From NCBI GenBank assembly GCA_018816735.1, contig JAHIVH010000073.1, positions 84,101-148,100 on the forward strand: a DNA stretch of 64,000 nt, read 5' to 3'. A model generated the notes under the pieces. The model searched no databases, was not told where the DNA came from, and was given only the letters and a program-made list of their open reading frames with translations. This document shows, in pieces, positions 27,799 to 34,314 of this stretch. This DNA comes from Pseudomonadota bacterium. GTDB taxonomy: Bacteria; Desulfobacterota; Desulfobacteria; Desulfobacterales; JAHIVH01. The number at the start of each line of letters is the position of its first letter. The first letter of the stretch is position 1. Position numbers and translations under genes: made by a program.

Positions 27799-27872
27799 GG
27801 CGGCTTGGCCAAGTGGTAAGGCAGAGGCCTGCAAAGCCTTTATCTCCGGTTCAAATCCGGAAGCCGCCTCCA
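27799..27872 (+). tRNA. tRNA-Cys (anticodon GCA)
   Basis: A 74-base cloverleaf with encoded CCA: acceptor GGCGGCT pairs with AGCCGCC, the anticodon loop is CTGCAAA, and the discriminator is U. Co-transcribed with tRNA-Gly. Confidence 0.97.
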
Positions 27873-27893
27873 GTTTTAATTCATGGATTCCAG

Positions 27894-27917
27894 GGCAGCT
27901 TTAAGCTGCCTTTTTTA
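27894..27917 (+). terminator. Intrinsic terminator of the tRNA-Gly/Cys transcript
   Basis: GGCAGCTT-T-AAGCTGCC is an 8-bp inverted repeat followed by a run of six T, about 20 bases after tRNA-Cys. Confidence 0.85.
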
Positions 27918-27996
27918 TTGCTGCAGATACGCACATGCCATCAAATTTTGACCCAGCCTGCCTATTTCCCTTGAAATCCTTATAAAATACAATAAT

Positions 27997-28025
27997 TTGA
28001 CAATAAAATAACTTTAGATTATAGT
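27997..28025 (+). promoter_or_regulatory. Near-consensus sigma-70 promoter
   Basis: TTGACA (27997-28002), a 17-base spacer and TATAGT (28020-28025) make one of the best promoters in the window. It would start a transcript near 28032 that runs through the structured element and the small frame at 28179. Confidence 0.7.
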
Positions 28026-28115
28026 TTGAGTAAAAAGTTTAACTGCTTGGTCGTCTATTAAATCTGTGTTAATAAAAAGAGGTAATGAGACGGTTGAAAA
28101 GGAGGCGGAGAAGAT

Positions 28116-28160
28116 ACAGTTACCGTTGATAGGACTGGATGATAAACCATCCATAACTGT
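28116..28160 (+). other. Structured RNA element in the leader of a small gene
   Basis: Two nested inverted repeats: outer ACAGTTA/TAACTGT (28116-28122 with 28154-28160) and inner TGGATG/CATCCA (28136-28141 with 28148-28153). They stack directly on the 3' side and leave a 13-base bulge on the 5' side. It lies about 85 bases after the predicted transcription start and 18 bases before a small ATG, so it may control translation or be part of a small RNA. Confidence 0.45.
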
Positions 28161-28178
28161 AGCGTTTATCCATTGTGC

Positions 28179-28334
28179 ATGAAAACTATAAATGTTAAAA
28201 AGACCAAAAAAGATGAATATGGCATTCTCGAGCGCTTTGAGAAGGAAATGGATAAGCTGATCAGGCGTACAGAGCAGAAAATGGATAAACTGATAGATCA
28301 GACCCAGAAAAAGTTAAAAGAAATTAATGGTTAA
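28179..28334 (+). CDS. Small charged coiled-coil protein (51 residues), tentative
   Basis: ATG 28179 to TAA 28334. The peptide is very rich in Lys and Glu and has a heptad-like repeat: 'FEKEMDKLIRRTEQKMDKLIDQTQKKL', in which the block 'MDKLI' recurs after about 14 residues. No ribosome site directly precedes the ATG, although GGAGG occurs about 80 bases upstream and an 18-codon TTG frame ends at the ATG (GCATGA), so coupled translation is conceivable. It is the only frame downstream of the strong promoter at 27997. I do not recognise the family; it may be part of a non-coding transcript instead. Confidence 0.4.
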   Translation: MKTINVKKTKKDEYGILERFEKEMDKLIRRTEQKMDKLIDQTQKKLKEING

Positions 28335-28385
28335 TTTCTTTATTTCATTTCCTTTTTAAAAACCAACAACCCATCCCTAAGAAAA

Positions 28386-29489
28386 ATGATGATACAGGAC
28401 TTCAGTGCTTTTCAATGCAAGCCTAACCCGGCACATCTTTGCAGGACGTTTATTACGTTTATTGCGATTCTGATTTTTCTATCGGTTGTTTTTGGTTGTT
28501 CAACAGGTTCCAAAAAGAACGATTCAGGCAGCCAGGAAACATATGGGGCTGAATTGGTTGTTGGGCCTTCAGGTGGCCACCTTTCGATTACAGATACGGA
28601 AAGCACCCTTTATCGTGTTGGCATAAATATCCCCGAGGGTGCATTGAGTGAAGATAAAAAGGTGACTTTGTCTGCTTTGGAGAGCCAGGTCAACCTGCCT
28701 TATAATTACATTCAGGCATCCCGGACAATCGATTTCGGCCCGGATGGCACTCTATTCAACATTCCGGTTGAGATAACCCTGCCGTACAAGGATAATGACA
28801 ATGATGGCATTATTGATGGCACGTATCTCTCTGAAACAGGTATCGGTGCACTGTTTTACAATGATGCAGGAAATGGATGGGAGGCGGTCACCATTTCCAA
28901 TGTGGATACAGTTGACAATACGGTCACAGTGATGGCGTCTCATTTTACACTTTTTCTCGTTTTTGTTGACCCTCAGGGTACGGGTGCTGACACGGAAGTC
29001 AACCTAATCCTGCCGGGTGAATATTTTGTGGGAGAGCCGGAATTCCTGAATGGCAACCTGATTCAAGTGGGGTGCATCAATCGTCAGGGAGCGCGGTGCG
29101 GGAATCCCTATTACCTGACAGTCCGGCATTTTGATAATATTAACCCTGCAGCGGTCATTGATCGTTTTCCCACAACCAATACCGGTCCTGCAGCTACGAT
29201 TGATGATGATGGTATGTCAGCCACATTTGATGCCGATCAAATTTTTGAGAAAGTATTGAGATCCGGCAGTGCCACCATGTGGCAATGGGAATCTGAATTC
29301 AATGTTCATACGCGTCTGTGGAATTTCGATGTTTTGGATGATGAGAATGTGGTTTCGGTTAACGGCATATATTCGAGCATTGAGGTTCTGGCAAACGGTC
29401 AGGTCAAAATTTCCTGGGGGTTTGATATTTTTACGAAGTTTATTATCGGAGATCAGGTCGTTATTGCATTCGAAGCCTACTATAAATAA
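28386..29489 (+). CDS. Lipoprotein with ZU5-like domain
   Basis: 367 residues. The signal segment 'FITFIAILIFLSVVFGCSTG' near residues 21-40 has a lipobox (V-F-G-C), so it is probably an outer-membrane lipoprotein. Residues ~60-190 resemble a ZU5-type beta-sandwich: 'GGHLSITDT...YRVGINIPEGALSEDKKVTL' and 'IPVEITLPYKDNDNDGIIDG', the latter also looking like a small calcium-binding Asp loop, then 'TVTVMASHFTLFLVF'. The C-terminal 180 residues are beta-rich and unfamiliar. Start is the first of two adjacent ATG codons. No enzyme motif is visible; a structural or adhesive surface role is inferred. Confidence 0.65.
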   Translation: MMIQDFSAFQCKPNPAHLCRTFITFIAILIFLSVVFGCSTGSKKNDSGSQETYGAELVVGPSGGHLSITDTESTLYRVGINIPEGALSEDKKVTLSALESQVNLPYNYIQASRTIDFGPDGTLFNIPVEITLPYKDNDNDGIIDGTYLSETGIGALFYNDAGNGWEAVTISNVDTVDNTVTVMASHFTLFLVFVDPQGTGADTEVNLILPGEYFVGEPEFLNGNLIQVGCINRQGARCGNPYYLTVRHFDNINPAAVIDRFPTTNTGPAATIDDDGMSATFDADQIFEKVLRSGSATMWQWESEFNVHTRLWNFDVLDDENVVSVNGIYSSIEVLANGQVKISWGFDIFTKFIIGDQVVIAFEAYYK

Positions 29490-29650
29490 TTGGTTTGAGT
29501 CTGCATTTTGTGATTTAATTAATCACATCTGGTGGGTGAAGATTCTCTTTGACAGGCTCGTTTATTTCCAATATAAAGGTGCCCAAGTAATTTGGTTTTG
29601 CCTCTGTTTTATTCATACAGTACGCTGAATCGATACTTAAAGGATTTTGA

Positions 29651-30076
29651 ATGCGTTTATCTGAAAATTTCGAGGAGCGCCGTGAGCACCATAGATACAA
29701 GGTGCGGGCAAATATATTTGCAGGAATCGGCCCCAGTTCTGTAAAAATAGGCCAGATACTTGATGTCAGCCGGGGCGGCATGGCCTTCAAAAGCACAGAT
29801 CAGAAGACCAAATTCTTCCAGTCCGCAGAATTATCCATTATTGTTGATGATGAAGAGCTTAATATTAATGTCGTCCCTTTCAAGTTCAGGGCCAAAATGG
29901 TTGCGGTAACCGATATGTCGAACCGGAACCCGTTCAACTTCACCAAATCCAGACGATTTTCAGTCGAGTTTGAGGAATTATCCGATCACCAGATTTTTTG
30001 GCTTGACTATTTTATCAGAAATCATACCATTAGCAAGGTTTCGGAAGACATCAGCGCCCCGATTGTTAAAAACTGA
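29651..30076 (+). CDS. PilZ-domain protein
   Basis: 141 residues. 'ERREHHRYKVRANIFAG' near residue 8 supplies the R-x3-R motif and 'ILDVSRGGMAF' near 38 the D/N-x-S-x2-G motif; together they bind cyclic di-GMP in canonical PilZ domains. The rest continues the beta barrel ('INVVPFKFRAKMVAV', 'RRFSVEFEELSDHQIFWLDYF'). A single-domain adaptor that would relay c-di-GMP levels to motility, pili or exopolysaccharide synthesis. Ribosome site AAAGGA precedes the ATG. It lies between two lipoprotein genes with no evident operon partner. Confidence 0.85.
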   Translation: MRLSENFEERREHHRYKVRANIFAGIGPSSVKIGQILDVSRGGMAFKSTDQKTKFFQSAELSIIVDDEELNINVVPFKFRAKMVAVTDMSNRNPFNFTKSRRFSVEFEELSDHQIFWLDYFIRNHTISKVSEDISAPIVKN

Positions 30077-30174
30077 GCGATCCTTTTTTTCCGTGCCTTG
30101 AATCTATTCACTAACATGACAAACAATTTTGACAACAGCTTTCTCATTCAATGAAAGGTTAAGTGGAGACGTTT

Positions 30175-31080
30175 ATGACATCCGGCAAACACACAGAAAG
30201 ATTATTTCCCGTTATCGGGCTTTCTTTATTAATGATGATGATTGTATATTTTGTCTCAGGCTGCAGCATCAAACTGAAGGACGATGATGTCTATGAGGCG
30301 AGCGGCAATTATATATACGATTATATAAGTGGTTCAAATTATTTGATTTTGGATGTAGATGATTCGAATTTCCCGGAAGACTGTAAACTTGATGAAGAAA
30401 TCATTCAGTTTAAAGGCGTATCCGCAGGCTCGGAAGAGATGACGCTGCCAGCTACGAGTGACTCAGATTTTTTTGGCGAGAAGACGACCTGGGAGCGAAA
30501 GGGAGACAGCTCTTCGTCAGACATTGAAGGAACATGGAAATTAACCGTTGATGATGACAAGGATATAACCCTTGAATTGACACTTGATTCTGATGGAACA
30601 TTTACGCTGGAAGCCAAAAATTTATCATGCGATGACTTTCTTGCCACGACTGTCGATACGGATAACTCAAGTAACGATCAGGGGTTTATCAATGTGGGAG
30701 GTACATGGAAATTCACCTTCAAGAATAGCGATGACCTTGCCGAGGAGATCATTGACTACGTGCTTGCCACAGCATCGGATGATACCTTTACGCTTACACG
30801 CTCAGATGCTGATCCCGAAGACACGTGGTATCGATGGGTCGGCACACGATCTGTCAATACGTTTAGTCATTACACGATAGACACTTTTGAATACTACACT
30901 GATGAAGAAAGCGGCGAGGATGAATTCAGTCCGGGAACCTATACCTCAAAAATGACATATACACTGACCAGAGAAGATGAGTTTGAAGACGGCACGCTGA
31001 AAGAAACCTGGGATTTTGATGACACGGAAAAATCGACCGTCACGAAGAATTACACATTCACCGGTCAAAAATCAGAGTGA
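30175..31080 (+). CDS. Lipoprotein with two lipocalin-like repeats
   Basis: 301 residues from ATG 30175, chosen because GGAG lies 6 bases upstream; a GTG four codons earlier is also in frame. Signal peptide 'LFPVIGLSLLMMMIVYFVSGC' ends in a lipobox (V-S-G-C). The mature part is very acidic (Asp/Glu-rich) and contains two related segments: 'DIEGTWKLTVDDDKDITLELTLDSDGTFTL' and 'NVGGTWKFTFKNSDDL...TASDDTFTLTRSD', the G-T-W start being typical of lipocalin-like barrels. A third, looser strand set ends the protein. Function unknown; extracytoplasmic. Confidence 0.65.
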   Translation: MTSGKHTERLFPVIGLSLLMMMIVYFVSGCSIKLKDDDVYEASGNYIYDYISGSNYLILDVDDSNFPEDCKLDEEIIQFKGVSAGSEEMTLPATSDSDFFGEKTTWERKGDSSSSDIEGTWKLTVDDDKDITLELTLDSDGTFTLEAKNLSCDDFLATTVDTDNSSNDQGFINVGGTWKFTFKNSDDLAEEIIDYVLATASDDTFTLTRSDADPEDTWYRWVGTRSVNTFSHYTIDTFEYYTDEESGEDEFSPGTYTSKMTYTLTREDEFEDGTLKETWDFDDTEKSTVTKNYTFTGQKSE

Positions 31081-31115
31081 CTCTAGGAAAAATGCATTAA
31101 ACCGGAGAAAAACAA

Positions 31116-31781
31116 ATGAAAATTATCAGCCTCACAGACATACACGGCAGGATTGCCGTCCTTTCAAAAATGGAGGCGATTATCCGGGATGCGGATCTGG
31201 TACTTGTGACAGGCGATATTACCCATTTCGGACACCGGGATGTTGCAAAACAGGTATTGGACACCATCCGGGAAATCAACCCCCATGTCCTTGCAGTGTC
31301 CGGAAATTGCGATTATCAGGATATAGACGATTATCTGACCGTTGAAAATCTGTCCATTCATGGGAAAGGCGTGGTAAAGGACGGTATCGGCATCATGGGC
31401 GTTGGCGCGTCTTTACCCACGCCATTTAATACGCCCAATGAAATGCCTGAAGGTGATTTTGAAACCTGTCTTGTTCAGGCAAAAAATGATCTCCCGGATA
31501 GCACGCCATTCATTATGGTTTCTCACCAACCCCCTTTTGAGACCACAACCGATAAAATAAGTACGGGCGTTCATGTGGGCAGCCATACGGTAAGGGCATT
31601 TATCGACCGGTTTCAACCTCTCGTATGCTTTACAGGCCATATTCATGAATCTGTAGGCAAAGACTATATAAAGGATACGGTTATTTTAAATCCCGGCCCC
31701 TCAGGCGCAGGGAATTACGCATATGTGGAATTGAATAACGATCGTGTCGGGACTGCCGATATTCGCAGCATACCTGTTTGA
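31116..31781 (+). CDS. Metallophosphoesterase, YfcE/MPP-like
   Basis: 221 residues. The calcineurin-like metal motifs are all present in order: 'LTDIHGR' (D-x-H) near residue 5, 'VTGDITHFG' (G-D) near 35, 'VSGNCDYQD' (G-N-x-D) near 62, 'MVSHQPPFE' near 132 and 'CFTGHIHESVG' (G-H-x-H) near 170. It hydrolyses a phosphomonoester or phosphodiester with a two-metal centre in the cytoplasm; the substrate is unknown. Ribosome site CGGAG precedes the ATG. Confidence 0.88.
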   Translation: MKIISLTDIHGRIAVLSKMEAIIRDADLVLVTGDITHFGHRDVAKQVLDTIREINPHVLAVSGNCDYQDIDDYLTVENLSIHGKGVVKDGIGIMGVGASLPTPFNTPNEMPEGDFETCLVQAKNDLPDSTPFIMVSHQPPFETTTDKISTGVHVGSHTVRAFIDRFQPLVCFTGHIHESVGKDYIKDTVILNPGPSGAGNYAYVELNNDRVGTADIRSIPV

Positions 31782-31922
31782 TTTCAAAAATAACAATTTG
31801 AGTTTATCGCGATTATTTGATAGGTTTCTTCGCTTTGGTGATGTTTGTTGTCAATGATGACCGTCTAAAAAAAGGCGCATCATGCATGAGTTTTTAATCA
31901 GATGACACGTAAGGAGTTTCTA

Positions 31923-32588
31923 ATGGCAACGCTTAAAAATGGTGAAAAAGGTGCTGTCCTTCAAAGGGATAAGGAAACATTTGCCATCGCGCCCCATGTG
32001 CCTTGTGGCGTGATTACACCGGGTCAATTAAGAATCTTGGCCGATGTGGCGGAAAAATATCAGGCTGCAGCACTTAAAATTACAAGTGCCGCAAGAATAG
32101 CCATTGTAGGTATCAAGGAAGAAGATGTGGATAGGGTGTGGCAGGACTTGGGGATGTCCACCGGTCATGCGGTCGGGCTTTGTGTGCGAAGCATAAAAGC
32201 CTGTCCGGGCACAACATTCTGCCAGCTTGGAAAGCAGGATAGTCTTAAAATGGGAATGATGCTCGATGAAATTTATCATGGCATGGAATTGCCCAGCAAA
32301 ACCAAAATGGGTGTCAGTGGCTGCAAGAATGAATGTGCGGAAAATTGTATCAAGGATATCTCCCTTGTGGGGCAAAAAGACGGCTGGGATTTGCTGGTCG
32401 GCGGCAAAGGGGCAAGCAAGCCCAGGCTGGCCGATAAATTAACGGAAGGTCTTTCAGATGATGATGCCATCAATCTGATTAAAAAGGTTGTTGATTATTA
32501 TAAGGAAAACGCCAAAAAAGGCGAGCGTGTCGGGACGATGCTTGACCGCATTGGACTTGATACGATGAAATCATCTGTACTCGGATAA
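31923..32588 (+). CDS. Small assimilatory-type (low-spin) sulfite reductase
   Basis: 221 residues from ATG 31923, with AAGGAG 7 bases upstream (an ATG at 31902 is in frame but lacks a site). It is a single siroheme domain. 'ACPGTTFCQLGKQDS' near residue 93 supplies C-x5-C and 'GVSGCKNECAENCIKD' near 130 supplies further Cys of a coupled siroheme-[4Fe-4S] centre. 'TSAARIAIVGI' near 53 is a siroheme-contacting block. Size and motif match the ~24-kDa low-spin sulfite reductase purified from Desulfovibrio, in contrast to the large DsrAB. Reduction of sulfite to sulfide in the cytoplasm is expected, physiological role uncertain. Confidence 0.85.
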   Translation: MATLKNGEKGAVLQRDKETFAIAPHVPCGVITPGQLRILADVAEKYQAAALKITSAARIAIVGIKEEDVDRVWQDLGMSTGHAVGLCVRSIKACPGTTFCQLGKQDSLKMGMMLDEIYHGMELPSKTKMGVSGCKNECAENCIKDISLVGQKDGWDLLVGGKGASKPRLADKLTEGLSDDDAINLIKKVVDYYKENAKKGERVGTMLDRIGLDTMKSSVLG

Positions 32589-32593
32589 TATGA

Positions 32594-32632
32594 ACGGGGG
32601 ATGACTTGATCATTCCCCGTGGATCATTTTTT
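32594..32632 (+). terminator. Intrinsic terminator after the small sulfite reductase
   Basis: ACGGGGGATGA pairs with TCATTCCCCGT (11 bp with one G-U), loop of five bases, followed after six bases by a run of eight T. Confidence 0.7.
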
Positions 32633-32738
32633 TTAACAGGCCTTTCCTTAATGAACAAAACCTTCCTTAGATAAATATAAACTTGATTTTAAAATTTTTA
32701 TCCCGTACAAATCAGATTAAAACAGCGTGATACCCATT

Positions 32739-32752
32739 TGTATCATGATACA
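32739..32752. promoter_or_regulatory. Palindrome TGTATCATGATACA, possible operator
   Basis: A perfect 14-base palindrome about 230 bases before tpx, with a further half-site TGATAC just upstream (32728). The size and AT-rich symmetry suit a redox or metal regulator, which cannot be named. Confidence 0.35.
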
Positions 32753-32861
32753 GTTACTGTCCGATTCACTCAATAAACCAACTGATCTATTTAAATCCTA
32801 ACGTATTGTATTTTATCGTAAAATTTTTATTGAAAACATGTTTTTACTCGATTGGCACGGT

Positions 32862-32877
32862 TGTTGATGTCTTTGAT
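32862..32877 (+). promoter_or_regulatory. Sigma-54-like promoter element before tpx
   Basis: TTGGCACG, four bases, TTGA. The -24 box is perfect and the ten-base spacing correct, but the -12 dinucleotide is GA rather than GC. It lies about 105 bases before the tpx start. Confidence 0.35.
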
Positions 32878-32981
32878 CTGTCAGTAAAGCAGGAATTGAT
32901 TATTGGGTTAGGCCGGCATTTTTACCTGCCCAGATAATGACTTAAAATATGATTAAATGAATAAATATAATGGAGAGCGAC

Positions 32982-33596
32982 ATGGCAACATTCAAACTAA
33001 GAGGAAATACCGTAAATACCAATGGCCCTTTACCGGAAGTGGGACATAACGCCCCTGATTTTATTTTGACAAAAACAGATATGAAGGATGTGACACTGGC
33101 TGATTTTAAAGGACACACCGTTATTCTGAATGTTTTTCCAAGTGTGGACACCCCTGTATGCTCGGCATCTGTCAGACGGTTTAACCAGGAAGTCACAAAA
33201 CTCGATGGTGTGAAAGTATTGAGCGTTTCGCTTGATCTGCCGTTTGCCCATAACCGTTTCTGTGAAGCTGAAGGCATTAAGAATGTCATTTCAACCTCGG
33301 AACTCAGGAACAGGGATTTTGGGAACAGTTACGGTTTGAGAATCGCCGAAGGCGCACTGAAAGGCCTTCTTGCAAGAGCTGTCATTGTGCTGGGCGAAAG
33401 TTCAAAGGTTGTTTATGCCAAACTGGTTGAAGACCTTTCAAATGAGCCGGATTATGAATCCATTATTGGCGTGGTTCAGGATCATTTGACAAAACAGGCT
33501 TCAGGCCTGAATGTCTGCACATCTGCTTCAACACCGGAACATGCAAGAATCGGCAATCCGGATGATCCATGTGATGATGGCCGGGCTGGTGCGTAA
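32982..33596 (+). CDS. tpx: Thiol peroxidase, atypical 2-Cys peroxiredoxin
   Basis: 204 residues from ATG 32982, with GGAG 6-9 bases upstream; an ATG four codons earlier lacks a site. The peroxidatic Cys is in 'NVFPSVDTPVCSASVRRFN' near residue 60 (T-P-V-C) and the resolving Cys in 'PFAHNRFCEAEGI' near 94, the Tpx pair. 'LLARAVIVLGESSKVVY' follows near 128. It reduces peroxides with thioredoxin. Tpx is usually ~168 residues; this one continues with a ~30-residue tail ('NVCTSASTPEHARIGNPDDPCDDG') holding two extra Cys, whose role is unknown. Confidence 0.92.
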   Translation: MATFKLRGNTVNTNGPLPEVGHNAPDFILTKTDMKDVTLADFKGHTVILNVFPSVDTPVCSASVRRFNQEVTKLDGVKVLSVSLDLPFAHNRFCEAEGIKNVISTSELRNRDFGNSYGLRIAEGALKGLLARAVIVLGESSKVVYAKLVEDLSNEPDYESIIGVVQDHLTKQASGLNVCTSASTPEHARIGNPDDPCDDGRAGA

Positions 33597-33680
33597 ACAA
33601 AACGCAGATTCTTTTAAAATGACATTTTACGGGAACATCTTTTTTTCGATTGTTCTCCCAAATACTTGTGGAGGTATAGC

Positions 33681-34313
33681 ATGAATTTTAATGACGTATT
33701 AAATAGCAGACGTTCGGTCAATTTTTTTGATCCGGACAAAAGAGTATCAAATGAGCTTCTCAAATCCGTTCTCGATATGGCAGCTAAAACACCGTCCAGC
33801 TTTAATCTGCAACCCTGGAGCGTGATTGTTGTAGACCAGGAGTCGGAAAAGGAAACGCTTAAAAAGCTCGCCTGGAACCAGCCCAAGGTGACAGAAGCAC
33901 CCCTGACGCTGATTGTTCTTGCTGACAGGCATGGATGGAAAGAGGGGCACCCGTTTGTTGAAAAAAATTTTCAGGAAATGATTCGGGCCGGCAGTATGCA
34001 GGAAAGTCAGCGCGAATGGTTCAAGGGGGCAAGAGAAGGGCTTTATGGCGCCACACCTGAACGGCAACTTGCGTTTGCAGCCAAAAATGCGGGATTTTTT
34101 GCCATGACACTTATGCTTGCTGCAAAAAGCAAGGGTTTGGATACCCATCCCATGGATGGATTTGATCTTGAAGGCGTAAAAAAGGCGTTTCATATCCCTG
34201 ACAACTATTGGGTTCCTCTTCTGATCGCAGTCGGGTATTTTAAACAGGGCGAAACCCTTATGCCTGCGAAATGGCGAAAAACCGCAGATGAACTAATCGT
34301 CCGGTTTGATTGA
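33681..34313 (+). CDS. Nitroreductase-family flavoprotein
   Basis: 210 residues from ATG 33681 (GGAGG 7 bases upstream). 'LNSRRSVNFFDPDKRVSNELL' at the N-terminus is the FMN-phosphate-binding start of the nitroreductase fold, 'TPSSFNLQPWSVIVV' near residue 40 follows, and 'FFAMTLMLAAKSKGLDTHPMDGFD' near 150 with 'LIAVGYFKQGE' complete it. NAD(P)H-dependent reduction of nitro compounds, quinones or flavins is possible; the physiological substrate is unknown. It ends one base before the ATG of the acyl-CoA synthetase gene, so the two are probably co-translated. Confidence 0.88.
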   Translation: MNFNDVLNSRRSVNFFDPDKRVSNELLKSVLDMAAKTPSSFNLQPWSVIVVDQESEKETLKKLAWNQPKVTEAPLTLIVLADRHGWKEGHPFVEKNFQEMIRAGSMQESQREWFKGAREGLYGATPERQLAFAAKNAGFFAMTLMLAAKSKGLDTHPMDGFDLEGVKKAFHIPDNYWVPLLIAVGYFKQGETLMPAKWRKTADELIVRFD

Positions 34314-34314
34314 T

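Larger units (their letters stand above)
32633..32981. other. Intergenic region upstream of tpx
   Basis: About 350 AT-rich bases without a gene. It contains a perfect 14-base palindrome (32739-32752) and a sigma-54-like element (32862-32877), listed separately. No small frame with a ribosome site was seen. Confidence 0.5.
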
